Shown piece after piece: positions 52,655-61,394 of a stretch of 64,000 nt of DNA. A program made the position numbers and the translations under genes. The DNA comes from Sulfuricella sp. (GTDB lineage: Bacteria > Pseudomonadota > Gammaproteobacteria > Burkholderiales > Sulfuricellaceae), in the NCBI GenBank assembly GCA_023266195.1, contig JAHFRP010000003.1, forward strand, positions 224,101 through 288,100. The letters run 5' to 3'. Each line of letters starts with the position of its first letter. The first letter of the stretch is position 1. Below the pieces are notes generated by a model that saw only the letters and a list, made by a program, of their open reading frames with translations, ran no database searches and was not told the origin of the DNA.

Positions 52655-53137
52655 TTATCGGGTGCCGCCGGGGCTGCCCCACAGCACCGGCCAGACCCTG
52701 GCGGCGAACATTGCCAGGGACAGCCACGCCAGAATCGCCCCCGCCACCACCAGGCCATGCCATCCGGCGAAATAGCCCGCAACGAAGCTCGCCGCCCCGG
52801 CGTGAACCAATCCCATCTGCAACCACGGCCAGGCGCCTTCGCGGATCGGGTTGCCGGTGAAGCGCGGCAGCATGTGGCCGCCAATCCCGTAGATCATCAT
52901 CAGCAGGAAGCCGAGGGTGAACAGGTGGAGGAACGCGGGGCGGGACGCGGAATCGCTGAGCAGGCTGCCGTTGATCGGCAGGCCCAGGCCGGCGAGCATC
53001 AGGTAAACCTGCGCGGCGACGATGAAGCAGCGGTTGTCGCGGGAGAAGGTCATGCCCATCTGCGCCATCGCGGCCTCGGCGCCGAGCCGCGCTTCGGCCG
53101 GGCCGCCGGCGGTAGGCTGCGGTGCCGCCGTGCTCAT
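52655..53137 (-). CDS. Membrane protein resembling NnrS / heme-copper oxidase subunit I
   Basis: The 160-residue protein has four to five membrane helices and conserved-looking histidines in FLHLFTLGFLLMMIYGIGGH and ML-PRF. The HxxxxG-x-MxxMxxGxxxHxLPRFxG pattern is shared with its upstream neighbour, so the two are a duplicated pair. This resembles NnrS and CcoN helices that bind heme. I cannot name a function with certainty. Its ATG overlaps the neighbour's stop (ATGA). Confidence 0.6.
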   Translation of the reverse strand: MSTAAPQPTAGGPAEARLGAEAAMAQMGMTFSRDNRCFIVAAQVYLMLAGLGLPINGSLLSDSASRPAFLHLFTLGFLLMMIYGIGGHMLPRFTGNPIREGAWPWLQMGLVHAGAASFVAGYFAGWHGLVVAGAILAWLSLAMFAARVWPVLWGSPGGTR

Positions 53138-53523
53138 TTTTTCCTGCCGACGACGGTAAGGATCATGTTGAGGCCGAACAGGACGATCGCGCCGTAACTG
53201 AGCACCCCGCCGGCCAACACCAGCGAGTCGCGCCAGCCGAGCCAGCCGGCGACCATCAGCGGCAGGCCGGCGTTGGCGAGATAAAGCTGCCAGTCGGCCA
53301 TGCGCTCGGAATACAGGGGGAAGCCGCCGAAACGGGGCAGCACGTGCAGGGCGATGCCGTAGACCATCATCAGGATGAAGCCGAGCAGCATGATGTGGCC
53401 GTGGGCGCGCGGCACGTTGCCGGGGAGCAGGCCGGGGTCGATCAGCCGGGTGATCGCGATCAGCCCGCCGAGCAGGCCGTAGACCAGGGCGATGGAAACG
53501 AACAGGCGGTTGCGCTTGTGCAT
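53134..53523 (-). CDS. Small membrane protein resembling heme-copper oxidase subunit I
   Basis: A 129-residue, four-helix membrane protein with AHGHIMLLGFILMMVYGIAL and HVLPRFGG, aligning with the same block in the downstream protein. The two histidines could bind heme. It is the first gene of the pair. A perfect 19-base hairpin lies 47 bases upstream of its start codon and could mark the end of ntrC transcripts coming from the same direction. Confidence 0.6.
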   Translation of the reverse strand: MHKRNRLFVSIALVYGLLGGLIAITRLIDPGLLPGNVPRAHGHIMLLGFILMMVYGIALHVLPRFGGFPLYSERMADWQLYLANAGLPLMVAGWLGWRDSLVLAGGVLSYGAIVLFGLNMILTVVGRKK

Positions 53524-53569
53524 GAATGAACGAGTCCCGAGTGCGGAGCGGAGATTATACTCCGGTGAA

Positions 53570-53622
53570 CGGTCATGGCGAATCGCCGCCCCGTATCATG
53601 AAACGGCGATTCGCCATGACCG
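53570..53622. repeat. Perfect 19-base inverted repeat between ntrC and the membrane-protein pair
   Basis: Arms at 53,570-53,588 (CGGTCATGGCGAATCGCCG) and 53,604-53,622 are exact complements around a 15-base loop. No T-run follows on either strand, so it is not a typical intrinsic terminator. It abuts the CCCTCTCCC-type repeat at 53,624. Confidence 0.85.
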
Positions 53623-53623
53623 T

Positions 53624-53693
53624 CCCTCTCCCCTAGCCCTCTCCCGCAAGCGGGCGCGGGGGACGAGGTCTCGCTTCGCGAGTTTCACGCTAA
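53624..53693. repeat. CCCTCTCCC-type repeat, second copy with the 36-base tail
   Basis: CCCTCTCCCCTAGCCCTCTC from 53,624 leads through a small CCCGCAAGCGGG hairpin into the 36-base tail at 53,658-53,693. The tail is base-for-base identical to 43,469-43,504. It lies just beyond the ntrC stop on the minus strand. Confidence 0.8.
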
Positions 53694-53716
53694 CCGCCGA
53701 GGAAACCCGCGCTGGA

Positions 53717-55120
53717 TCAGGCCTCGGCGCTGCCGGGTTCCAGCCCGAGTTCCTGGATCTTTCGCGTCAGCGTGTTGCGCCCCAGGCCGAGCAGGTGGGC
53801 GGCCTCGATGCGCCGCCCGCCGGTGTGTTTCAGGGCGCAGGTGATGAGAATTTTCTCGAAGTCGTTGGTCAGCCCGTCCATCACGCCTTGCTCGCCGCGG
53901 TTGAAGGCGGTTTCGGCTTCGCGCCCGAGCGCTTCCTGCCAGCTTCTTTCCGGGGAGGCGGCCGCCTGGTCGTCGCGCAAGTCCGGCGGCAGGTCGGCGA
54001 CTTCGATGTTTTGTCCCGGCGCCATTACCGTCAGCCAGTGGCAGACGTTCTCCAGCTGGCGCACGTTGCCGCTCCAGCTCAGGGTGGTGAAATAGCGCAT
54101 CGCGCCCTGCGACAGTTTTTTCGCCTCCACGCCCAGCTCCCGCGCGCTTCTTTGCAGGAAATACCTGGCCAGCAGCGGGATGTCCTCGCCGCGTTCGTGC
54201 AGAGGCGGCAACCGAAGACGGATGACATTGAGGCGATGGAACAAATCTTCGCGGAACAGGCCCTGTTTGACGCGCTGCTCCAGGTTCTGGTGGGTGGCGG
54301 CGATGACGCGCACGTTGACCTTGATCGGCTGGTGGCCGCCGACGCGGTAGAACTGGCCGTCCGACAGCACGCGCAGCAGGCGCGTCTGCAATTCCGGCGG
54401 CATGTCGCCGATTTCGTCGAGGAACAGCGTGCCGCCGTCGGCCTGCTCGAAACGGCCATGGCGCTGGGCTTGCGCCCCGGTGAACGCGCCGCGCTCGTGG
54501 CCGAACAGCTCGGATTCGAGCAAATCCTTCGGGATGGCCGCGGTGTTGAGTGCGATGAACGGCTTGTCCGCGCGCGGGCTGTGGCGGTGCAGGGCGCGAG
54601 CCACCAGCTCCTTGCCGGTACCCGATTCGCCGTTGATCAGCACGGTGACGTGGGACTGGCTCAAGCGCCCGATGGCGCGGAAAATTTCCTGCATCGCCGG
54701 CGCCTGGCCGAGAATTTCGGGCAGGGCTTCGGCGGTCTCCGGCTTGCCGGTCTGCCGCATGCTCTCTTCCAGCGCGCGCTGCACCAGGGTCACGGCATGA
54801 TCGACGTCGAACGGTTTGGGCAAATACTCGAACGCCCCGCCCTGGAAGGCGGAAACCGCGCTGTCGAGATCGGAATAGGCGGTCATGATGATCACCGGCA
54901 GGCCGGGCAGCCGCTCCTTCAGCTGCTGCAGGAGGTCCAGGCCGGATGTGCCGGGCATGCGGATGTCGCTCACCACCACCTGCGGCGTATCGGTTTCCAG
55001 CGCATCCAGTGCGTCCTGGGCGGAGGAGAAGGACCTGAACCCGATTTGTTCCCGCTGCAAGGCCTTTTCGAATACCCAGCGGATGGAATGGTCATCGTCG
55101 ATGATCCAGACGGCTTTCAT
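53717..55120 (-). CDS. glnG: Nitrogen regulation response regulator NtrC
   Basis: The 467-residue protein has a receiver domain with the phosphoacceptor in [11 protein letters not shown] sigma-54 AAA+ domain follows, with Walker [11 protein letters not shown], the GAFTGA loop, Walker [12 protein letters not shown] and the arginine region [15 protein letters not shown]. It ends in a Fis-type helix-turn-helix ([22 protein letters not shown]). When phosphorylated by NtrB it activates nitrogen genes, glnA first. GGAGGAA precedes the ATG at 55120, which overlaps the ntrB stop. Confidence 0.96.
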   Translation of the reverse strand: MKAVWIIDDDHSIRWVFEKALQREQIGFRSFSSAQDALDALETDTPQVVVSDIRMPGTSGLDLLQQLKERLPGLPVIIMTAYSDLDSAVSAFQGGAFEYLPKPFDVDHAVTLVQRALEESMRQTGKPETAEALPEILGQAPAMQEIFRAIGRLSQSHVTVLINGESGTGKELVARALHRHSPRADKPFIALNTAAIPKDLLESELFGHERGAFTGAQAQRHGRFEQADGGTLFLDEIGDMPPELQTRLLRVLSDGQFYRVGGHQPIKVNVRVIAATHQNLEQRVKQGLFREDLFHRLNVIRLRLPPLHERGEDIPLLARYFLQRSARELGVEAKKLSQGAMRYFTTLSWSGNVRQLENVCHWLTVMAPGQNIEVADLPPDLRDDQAAASPERSWQEALGREAETAFNRGEQGVMDGLTNDFEKILITCALKHTGGRRIEAAHLLGLGRNTLTRKIQELGLEPGSAEA

Positions 55121-56199
55121 TTTTTTGTTCCTCCAATATCGGTAAGCGGCAGCAGCAGCGTAAAGCAGGTACGTCCGGGCTTGCTGTCGCATTCAATCAT
55201 GCCCTGGTGCTGGTTGATCAGGGTCTGCGCCAGGGTCAGCCCCATGCCGCTGCCGCCTTCGCGCCCCGAAACCAGCGGATAGAAGATTTTTTCGCGGATC
55301 GCCTCGGGGATGCCGGGGCCGTTGTCGATGATCTGCGCCATGATGGCCCGGCGGTAGCGTTTTTTGGCCAGCGTGACCTGGCGCGCGATGCGGGTGCGCA
55401 GGACGATTTCCCCTTTTCCCTGCATCGATTGCACCGCGTTGCGCACGATGTTGAGCACCGCCTGGATCAGCTGCTCCGGGTCGGCGACGAGGTCCGGCAG
55501 GCTGGTGTCGTAGTCGCGCCGGATGGCGATCCCCTGCGGCGTTTCCGCCAGGGTAAGGCTGCGCACCCGCTCCAGCACCTCGTGGATGTTGGTGGCGCGC
55601 AGGTGCGGCAGATGGCTGGGGGTGAGCAGCCGGTCCATCAGCTTCTGCAGGCGGTCGGCTTCCTGGATGATCACCTGGGTGTATTCGCGCAGGCCGGTGC
55701 GGGGAAGCTCATGTTCGAGCAGTTGCGCCGCGCCGCGCAGCCCGCCCAGCGGATTCTTGATTTCGTGGGCGAGATTGCGCAGCAGCTCGCGGTTGGCCTG
55801 CTGCTGCACCAGCATGCGTTCTTCCCGTGCGATTTTCAGCTGCTTGTCGATCTGGTGGAATTCCAGGATCAGGCTGATCGAATCTATTTCCACCGGCGTG
55901 ACGGTGCAGCTGACCGACAGCGGGTGGTCGGCGGGCGCCGCCAGGAGTATCTCGTGCTCGGTGAAGCTGGCATGGGTGAGCAGGGCCGCTTCGACGGCTT
56001 TGGGAAGCGTTCCGCTGTCGCCGAAAACCTGCTGCAGCGGCATGCCGATGACATGCTTGCGGCTGAGCTTGAACAGGTTTTCCGCCGAGGGGTTGAGATA
56101 GGCCACGCGCAGATCCTGATCGAGCAGGATCGTGGCGGTAGTCAGGTGTTCCAGTCCGGCAAAAGGGTTCGGCGTCACGTGGGGTTTTTCCCTGGTCAT
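55117..56199 (-). CDS. glnL: Nitrogen regulation sensor histidine kinase NtrB
   Basis: A 360-residue soluble kinase with no membrane segment. It has an N-terminal PAS domain (TATILLDQDLRVAYLNPSAE), the H-box NLAHEIKNPLGGLRGAA near residue 147, the N-box QAVLNIVRNAVQSM, and the G-boxes DNGPGIP and GGSGMGLTLA. It phosphorylates or dephosphorylates NtrC according to PII state. It is the first gene of the ntrBC pair, downstream of glnA and the DUF4124 gene. Confidence 0.96.
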   Translation of the reverse strand: MTREKPHVTPNPFAGLEHLTTATILLDQDLRVAYLNPSAENLFKLSRKHVIGMPLQQVFGDSGTLPKAVEAALLTHASFTEHEILLAAPADHPLSVSCTVTPVEIDSISLILEFHQIDKQLKIAREERMLVQQQANRELLRNLAHEIKNPLGGLRGAAQLLEHELPRTGLREYTQVIIQEADRLQKLMDRLLTPSHLPHLRATNIHEVLERVRSLTLAETPQGIAIRRDYDTSLPDLVADPEQLIQAVLNIVRNAVQSMQGKGEIVLRTRIARQVTLAKKRYRRAIMAQIIDNGPGIPEAIREKIFYPLVSGREGGSGMGLTLAQTLINQHQGMIECDSKPGRTCFTLLLPLTDIGGTKK

Positions 56200-56243
56200 T
56201 AGCTACCAGTGTAGCAAGAGTCGCGCCAGGGTTGGGAAGGGTT

Positions 56244-56696
56244 TCAACGCACTCCGGCCAGCTCCTTGTTCAGGGCGTCGATATTTTTTTCGTGCAACGC
56301 GACATTGTCCTTCAGCCCCTGTATCCGATCCAGGTATTTCTGGTAGTTGCGCTCGTCGCCCTGGCGCGTGGCTTCGCCTTCGGCCTGCGCTTTTTTCGCC
56401 TCTTCGAGCAGCTTCTGCTCCGCCGCCAGTTCCTGCTCCAGGATGTCGCGGCGCGTGCCGTCGCGTTTCTTCTGGGTTTCGCTGTCGACACGGGGGAAGC
56501 TCGCCGGCGAGGCGGCGGGCGGCTTCGGTTTGGGCATGGCGACCGTCGAAATCGGTTCGAGATTGAGTTTCTTGGCGCCCTTGAGCGGGGCGTTGGAGTA
56601 GGTTACCCGGCCGTTTTCATCGACCAGCTTGTAAATGTCGGCCAAGGCGGCTTGCGACAGGAACACGGAAAGCAAGATCAGCAGCGCGGTTCTCAT
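56244..56696 (-). CDS. DUF4124 domain-containing periplasmic protein
   Basis: The 150-residue protein has a signal peptide (MRTALLILLSVFLSQAALA) followed at once by the DUF4124 core IYKLVDENGRVTYSNAPLKG. A proline-rich linker and a long coiled coil (residues ~85-148) complete it. The function is unknown. The ATG at 56696 gives the signal peptide; the longer frame to 56753 does not. It sits between glnA and ntrB, as often in betaproteobacteria. Confidence 0.87.
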   Translation of the reverse strand: MRTALLILLSVFLSQAALADIYKLVDENGRVTYSNAPLKGAKKLNLEPISTVAMPKPKPPAASPASFPRVDSETQKKRDGTRRDILEQELAAEQKLLEEAKKAQAEGEATRQGDERNYQKYLDRIQGLKDNVALHEKNIDALNKELAGVR

Positions 56697-56784
56697 GAAT
56701 TTCACTCGAAGACGGTGGTTGCCCAGATTAAGGGATATGCAAAATTTTATCAACGGGCCGGCGTGTAACCGGTTGACTGAAATA

Positions 56785-56814
56785 AAAAAAGGGCGGGTTA
56801 CCCCGCCCTTTTTT
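56785..56814 (-). terminator. Intrinsic terminator of glnA
   Basis: On the minus strand, 19 bases past the glnA stop, AAAAAAGGGCGGGG pairs with CCCGCCCTTTTTTT around a short loop. The stem is seven G-C pairs flanked by A/T runs on both sides, so it could work in both directions. It separates glnA from the DUF4124-ntrBC genes, which then need their own promoter or read-through. Confidence 0.9.
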
Positions 56815-56832
56815 CCTTTGCCGCGCCAGATG

Positions 56833-58242
56833 TTACAGGCTGTAGTACATGGCGAATTCGACCGGGTGCGTGGTCATGCGGAACCGGGTGACTTCTTCCA
56901 TCTTCAGTTCGATGAAGGAATCGATCCAGTCGCTGGAGAACACGCCGCCACGGGTCAGGAACTCGCGATCCTTGTCCAGGTAGTCCAGCGCCTGATCGAG
57001 CGAGGAGCACACGGTCGGGATCAGGGCTTCTTCTTCCGGCGGCAGGTCGTACAGGTTCTTGTCCATCGCGTCGCCGGGGTGAATCTTGTTCTGGATGCCG
57101 TCGAGGCCGGCCATCAGCAGAGCGGCGAAGCACAGGTACGGGTTGGCCGAAGGATCCGGGAAGCGGGTTTCGATGCGGCGCCCCTTGGGGTTGGCGACGT
57201 GCGGGATGCGGATCGACGCGGAGCGGTTCTTGGCCGAGTAGGCCAGCATCACCGGGGCTTCGAAGCCGGGCACCAGGCGCTTGTAGGAGTTGGTGCCGGG
57301 GTTGGTGATGGCGTTCAGCGCGCGGGCATGCTTGATGATGCCGCCGATGTAGTACAGCGCGGTTTCGGACAGGCCGCCGTAGCCGTTGCCGGCGAACAGG
57401 TTTTGGCCGTCTTTCCAGATCGACTGGTGCACGTGCATGCCGGAGCCGTTGTCGCCGACGATCGGCTTGGGCATGAAGGTGGCGGTCTTGCCGTAGGCGT
57501 GGGCGACGTTCTGCACCACGTACTTAGTGATCTGGGTCCAGTCGGCGCGCTTCACCAGGGTGCTGAACTTGGTGCCGATTTCGCATTGGCCGGCGGTGGC
57601 GACTTCGTGGTGGTGCACTTCGACCGGCACGCCCATTTCTTCAAGGGCCAGGCACATGGCGGAGCGGATGTCCTGGAAGGAATCGACCGGGGGAACCGGG
57701 AAGTAGCCGCCCTTGACGCCGGGACGGTGGCCGATGTTGCCGCCTTCGAATTTCTCGGCGGAGGACCAGGCCGCTTCTTCGGACTCGATCTTCACCGAGG
57801 TGCCGGACATGTCGGCGTGCCAGGTGACGGAGTCGAAAATGAAGAATTCGGGTTCCGGGCCGAAGTAGGCGGTGTCGCCGACGCCGGTGGACTTCAGGTA
57901 GGCTTCGGCGCGCTTGGCGATGGAACGCGGGCAGCGGTCGTAGCCTTTGCCGTCGGCGGGCTCGATCACGTCGCAGGACATGATCAGGGTGGATTCGTCG
58001 AAGAAAGGATCGAGGTTGGCGGTTTCCGGGTCGGCCATCAGCAGCATGTCGGAAGCCTGGATGCCTTTCCAGCCGGCGATGGAGGAGCCGTCGAACGCGT
58101 GGCCGGTCTCGAACCAGTTTTCATCCACCACGTGGGAAGGAATGGAAACGTGCTGTTCCTTGCCGCGGGTGTCGGTAAAGCGCAGGTCAACGAATTTGAC
58201 TTCGTTGTCCTTGATCATTTTCAAAACGTCGGCTGCCGCCAT
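56833..58242 (-). CDS. glnA: Glutamine synthetase, type I
   Basis: The 469-residue protein is the dodecameric GSI-beta form. It has [21 protein letters not shown], the ATP-site [29 protein letters not shown], the Glu flap region and NRSASIRIP. The adenylylation site is the tyrosine in [10 protein letters not shown]. It makes glutamine from glutamate, ammonia and ATP. Its promoter region carries a sigma-54 site, consistent with control by the nearby ntrBC genes. Confidence 0.98.
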   Translation of the reverse strand: MAAADVLKMIKDNEVKFVDLRFTDTRGKEQHVSIPSHVVDENWFETGHAFDGSSIAGWKGIQASDMLLMADPETANLDPFFDESTLIMSCDVIEPADGKGYDRCPRSIAKRAEAYLKSTGVGDTAYFGPEPEFFIFDSVTWHADMSGTSVKIESEEAAWSSAEKFEGGNIGHRPGVKGGYFPVPPVDSFQDIRSAMCLALEEMGVPVEVHHHEVATAGQCEIGTKFSTLVKRADWTQITKYVVQNVAHAYGKTATFMPKPIVGDNGSGMHVHQSIWKDGQNLFAGNGYGGLSETALYYIGGIIKHARALNAITNPGTNSYKRLVPGFEAPVMLAYSAKNRSASIRIPHVANPKGRRIETRFPDPSANPYLCFAALLMAGLDGIQNKIHPGDAMDKNLYDLPPEEEALIPTVCSSLDQALDYLDKDREFLTRGGVFSSDWIDSFIELKMEEVTRFRMTTHPVEFAMYYSL

Positions 58243-58325
58243 GTTTTTATCTCCTAACTATCTGAGCGTTTATAAAAAATACTTCAAATTTTGGTTTTGC
58301 TTCTGCTTGGCCAGTCAGTGTTTTT

Positions 58326-58342
58326 AGCATGAAACATGCCAA
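58326..58342 (-). promoter_or_regulatory. glnA: Sigma-54 (RpoN) promoter of glnA
   Basis: On the minus strand the sequence reads TTGGCATGTTTCATGCT, with GG at -24 and GC at -12 in correct spacing and 15 of 17 positions fitting the YTGGCACGNNNNTTGCW pattern. The start of transcription would be about 70 bases before the glnA ATG. An inverted repeat TTCTGCTTGGC...GCCAAGCAGAA (58,301-58,311 and 58,337-58,347) overlaps it. Confidence 0.7.
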
Positions 58343-58400
58343 GCAGAAACATAAAAAAACCATTGTGCCATAACTGATTAAAATTCGGCACCCCTATCTT

Positions 58401-58582
58401 AAGAGCCTATGCCAGTAGATTTCATACCCCGCGCCGAACCGGCCCTCCGGGTTGCGTCCGGAAAGCGCGTCTGCGTTGTTGCAAGGCTTGCCAATGGAAC
58501 AACCATTGGCCGCGCCTTGCGCCTAGCATCCATCGCTTTCCGGGCGCAACGCGGGGTATGAAATCTACTGGCATAGGCTCTT
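58401..58582. mobile_element. 182-base MITE-like palindromic element with 33-base perfect terminal repeats
   Basis: The ends at 58,401-58,433 (starting AAGAGCCTATGCCAGTAGAT) and 58,550-58,582 are perfect inverted copies. Inner segments also pair (TTGCGTCCGGAAAGCG near 58,452 with CGCTTTCCGGGCGCAA near 58,534; GCCAATGG with CCATTGGC in the centre), so the whole element folds into one long hairpin. There is no ORF of note and no clear target duplication. A shorter relative lies at 33,962. It borders the glnA regulatory region. Confidence 0.85.
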
Positions 58583-58608
58583 GGCGCGCCGAACTTGTGC
58601 GTAAATAA

Positions 58609-59778
58609 TTATAATGCACCATTCTGGTGCGCGCTGATCGCTACAAAATATTTGTCTTCATGCAGCATTCTGGGGATAGCTGTTTTGAGAGCTGCCATCT
58701 GGTCCGAGCCGGTTTTGGCGGGAAGGAAAATCTCGGCTTCCGCTTTGCCCTTCAGATAATGCAACACCACTTTTTCCGGGCGCGGCAATGTCTGCCCCAG
58801 TCGCTCTTCCAGGTGCCGGATCAATTCTTCCCGGCTGGGAAGGTGCTGGTTGATTTTTGCGGCTGAGTCGTCTTCCGGGTCGATGTGGACCATCACGTCT
58901 AGCGCGTGATGGTGCCTGACCACACGGGCGCGCGCGCTTTCGGCGATGTAATGCCCTTCCGACACGCTGATGCGGGGATTGACCAATACATGGGCGTCGA
59001 CCAAGGCGCGGTCGCCCATGCGCCGGGTACGCAATTCGTGCACGCCGTCCACGCCTGGCGTGGCGAGCAGGGTGGCACGGATCGCGTCCACTTCGGCTTT
59101 ATCCAGGCTGGTATCGATCAGCTCCGAAATCGCCTGGTAGCCCTGCATCCAGCCCATGCGCATGATCATCACCGCCACCAGCACCGCCGCGAGGATGTCC
59201 AGCGAGGTGAAGCCGAGCAGGTTGCCGCCGATGCCGGCCACCACCAGCAGCGACGAGGCGGCGTCCGAACGGGCGTGCCAGGCGTTGGCTTCGAGCATCT
59301 GCGAGCGCAGCTTGCGCGCGACGTGCAGCATGTAGCGGAACAGCCCCTCCTTGCCGGCCAGGGTGAGAATGGCGATCCACAGCGTGGCGGCGTGGACTTT
59401 TTGCAGCGTAGCGGGGTTTTGCAGGCGCCCCACCGCTCCCCAGAACAGCGCGCCGCCGACGGCGAGCAGAATCAGCCCGAGCGCCAGCGTGGTGGCGGTC
59501 TCAATGCGGGCGTGGCCGTAGGGGTGTTCCTCGTCCGCATCGCGCGCGCCGTGGCGGTTGGCGAACAACACCAGGAAATCGCACAGCAGGTCGGACAGGG
59601 AATGCAGGCCGTCCGCCACCAGCGCCTGGGATTTGCCGAACAGACCGACCACGATCTGCAGCACAGTCAGCAGGATGTTCACCGCAACGCTGATCCAGGT
59701 GACTTTTTGCGCGGCCAGGAAACGCTCGTTCCGTTCGGGATGGGTTTGGCCGGGCGGTTTGGAGGGGCGGAGGGTCAT
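58609..59778 (-). CDS. Cation diffusion facilitator family transporter
   Basis: The 389-residue protein has six membrane helices and the two CDF metal-site motifs HSLSDLLCD (residues ~59-67) and HARSDAASS (residues ~168-176), both HxxxD. A cytoplasmic C-terminal domain contains DVMVHIDPED. It exports a divalent metal (Zn, Fe, Mn or Co) by proton exchange; the metal is not readable. A ~90-residue extension after the usual CDF end (HLPSREELIRHLEERLG) is longer than in simple members. Confidence 0.9.
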   Translation of the reverse strand: MTLRPSKPPGQTHPERNERFLAAQKVTWISVAVNILLTVLQIVVGLFGKSQALVADGLHSLSDLLCDFLVLFANRHGARDADEEHPYGHARIETATTLALGLILLAVGGALFWGAVGRLQNPATLQKVHAATLWIAILTLAGKEGLFRYMLHVARKLRSQMLEANAWHARSDAASSLLVVAGIGGNLLGFTSLDILAAVLVAVMIMRMGWMQGYQAISELIDTSLDKAEVDAIRATLLATPGVDGVHELRTRRMGDRALVDAHVLVNPRISVSEGHYIAESARARVVRHHHALDVMVHIDPEDDSAAKINQHLPSREELIRHLEERLGQTLPRPEKVVLHYLKGKAEAEIFLPAKTGSDQMAALKTAIPRMLHEDKYFVAISAHQNGAL

Positions 59779-59883
59779 CGAATGAATTTCGGATTAAGAA
59801 GCAACGGGTTCGGCACGCCATGATACGCAAATTGGCGACTTTTTGCCTTATAATTCGGCGTCTTCCAAAAGTGTAAAGCATTC

Positions 59884-60702
59884 ATGACCGATCGCTACGC
59901 CGTCGTCGGCAACCCCATCGCCCACAGCAAGTCCCCGCTGATCCACGCCGAGTTTGCCCGCCAGACCGGGCAGAATATGGCGTATGCCGCGCTGCTGGCG
60001 CCGCTGGACGGGTTTGCCGCAACCGTGGGGACATTTCGCACGGAAGGCGGCAAAGGCCTCAACGTGACGGTGCCGTTCAAGCAGGAAGCCTGGCGGCTGG
60101 CTACCCGGCTGACCGACCGCGCACGCATGGCGGAGGCAGCGAACACCCTCAAATTCGAGCCCGACGGCGCGATCCTGGCCGACAACACCGACGGCGCCGG
60201 ACTGGTGCGCGACATCGGCGAGAACCTGGGCGCCGGCATCGAGGGCCGACGCGTGTTGCTGCTGGGCGCCGGCGGCGCCGCGCGCGGCGTGCTGCTGCCA
60301 TTGCTGCTGCGCGAGCCGGCGCAGCTCGCGATCGCCAACCGCACGCCGGAAAAAGCCGTGGCGCTCGAGCGCCATTTCGCCGCCCATGGCCCGGTCGAGG
60401 GCGGCGATTATGCGCGGCTGGCCGGGCGCCAGTTCGACATCGTCATCAACGCCACGTCCAGCAGCCTGAGCGATGCGCTTCCCCCGCTGCCGCCGGGCGT
60501 GTTCGCGCCGGGCGCCCTGGCCTACGACATGATGTACGGCAAGGGCCTCACTCCGTTCCTGCAATTCGCCCGCGGCAACGGCGCGGCGCGCCTCGCCGAC
60601 GGCCTCGGCATGCTGGTCGAGCAGGCGGCGGAATCGTTTTTCCTGTGGCGCGGCGTGCGGCCGCAAACGCGGCCGGTCATCGACATGCTCTTGCCATGCT
60701 GA
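59884..60702 (+). CDS. aroE: Shikimate dehydrogenase (NADP)
   Basis: The 272-residue protein has the shikimate-site NPIAHSKSPLIH at residues ~11-22, LNVTVPFKQEA with the catalytic Lys, NTDGAGLVRDI with the catalytic Asp, the NADP loop LLGAGGAARGVLLPL and IANRTPEKA. It reduces 3-dehydroshikimate in aromatic amino-acid synthesis. The stop overlaps the mtgA start, a common pairing in betaproteobacteria. Confidence 0.97.
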   Translation: MTDRYAVVGNPIAHSKSPLIHAEFARQTGQNMAYAALLAPLDGFAATVGTFRTEGGKGLNVTVPFKQEAWRLATRLTDRARMAEAANTLKFEPDGAILADNTDGAGLVRDIGENLGAGIEGRRVLLLGAGGAARGVLLPLLLREPAQLAIANRTPEKAVALERHFAAHGPVEGGDYARLAGRQFDIVINATSSSLSDALPPLPPGVFAPGALAYDMMYGKGLTPFLQFARGNGAARLADGLGMLVEQAAESFFLWRGVRPQTRPVIDMLLPC

Positions 60703-61394
60703 AAAGCCTTTGGCGCTGGCTATGGCGCGGCGCGGCATTGTGCGTGGCGATGGTGCTGTTGTACCAGCTGTGGCTGTTCGCCCATATCTGGTGGTGGGCG
60801 GATCACAATCCCTCCACCAGCGCCTTCATGGAACAGCGCTTGGCCATATTGCAAGACAAGAACCCCGATGCGGAACTGCATCACCAGTGGGTGCCCTACA
60901 ACCGGATTTCCAACAACCTCAAGCGCGCGCTGGTCGCGGCCGAGGACTCGAAATTCCTCGACCACGACGGCTTCGATTGGGAAGGCATCCAGAAGGCCTA
61001 CGAAAAGAACATGAAAAAAGGCAGGATTGTCGCCGGCGGCTCGACCATCAGCCAGCAGCTGGCGAAGAACCTGTTTCTTTCATCCAAGCGGGCATTCTGG
61101 CGCAAAGCCGAGGAAGCGGTGATCACGGTGATGCTGGAGCAGACGATGAGCAAGCGCCGCATTTTCGAAATCTACCTCAATGTCATCGAATGGGGCAACG
61201 GCGTGTTTGGCGCCGAAGCGGCTGCACGCCACTACTACGGGACGGCTGCGGCGAACCTGTCCGCCGAGCAGGCCGCCCGGCTGGCCTCGATGGTGCCCAA
61301 TCCGCGCTACTACGACAGCCACCGCAACGCGCGCGGCCTGGAGCGGAAGACGCCCATCATCCTGGCTCGGATGAGCCAGGTGCAGGCGCCCTGA
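60696..61394 (+). CDS. mtgA: Monofunctional biosynthetic peptidoglycan transglycosylase
   Basis: A 232-residue GT51 enzyme. A single N-terminal membrane anchor (residues ~8-32) precedes the catalytic domain, which has AAEDSKFLDHDGFDWEGI with the catalytic Glu, GGSTISQQLAKNLFL, the second Glu region EEAVITVMLEQTMSKRRIFE and YLNVIEWGNGVFGAE. It polymerises lipid II without a transpeptidase domain. The ATG at 60696 lies inside the aroE end. Confidence 0.96.
   Translation: MLKSLWRWLWRGAALCVAMVLLYQLWLFAHIWWWADHNPSTSAFMEQRLAILQDKNPDAELHHQWVPYNRISNNLKRALVAAEDSKFLDHDGFDWEGIQKAYEKNMKKGRIVAGGSTISQQLAKNLFLSSKRAFWRKAEEAVITVMLEQTMSKRRIFEIYLNVIEWGNGVFGAEAAARHYYGTAAANLSAEQAARLASMVPNPRYYDSHRNARGLERKTPIILARMSQVQAP

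Noticed and set aside
23560..53693. The CCCTCTCCC-type repeats as a CRISPR array
   Set aside because: The copies are scattered over 30 kb, vary in length and sequence, are not regularly spaced, and no cas genes are present.
56635..58257. Plus-strand frame of 540 codons opposite glnA
   Set aside because: It is antisense to glutamine synthetase, Gly/Val-rich without motifs, and has no ribosome site.
58365..58371. GTGCCA near 58,365 as the -24 box of a sigma-54 promoter
   Set aside because: On the minus strand the matching -12 position reads TTTTT without the needed GC; the site at 58,326-58,342 fits far better.
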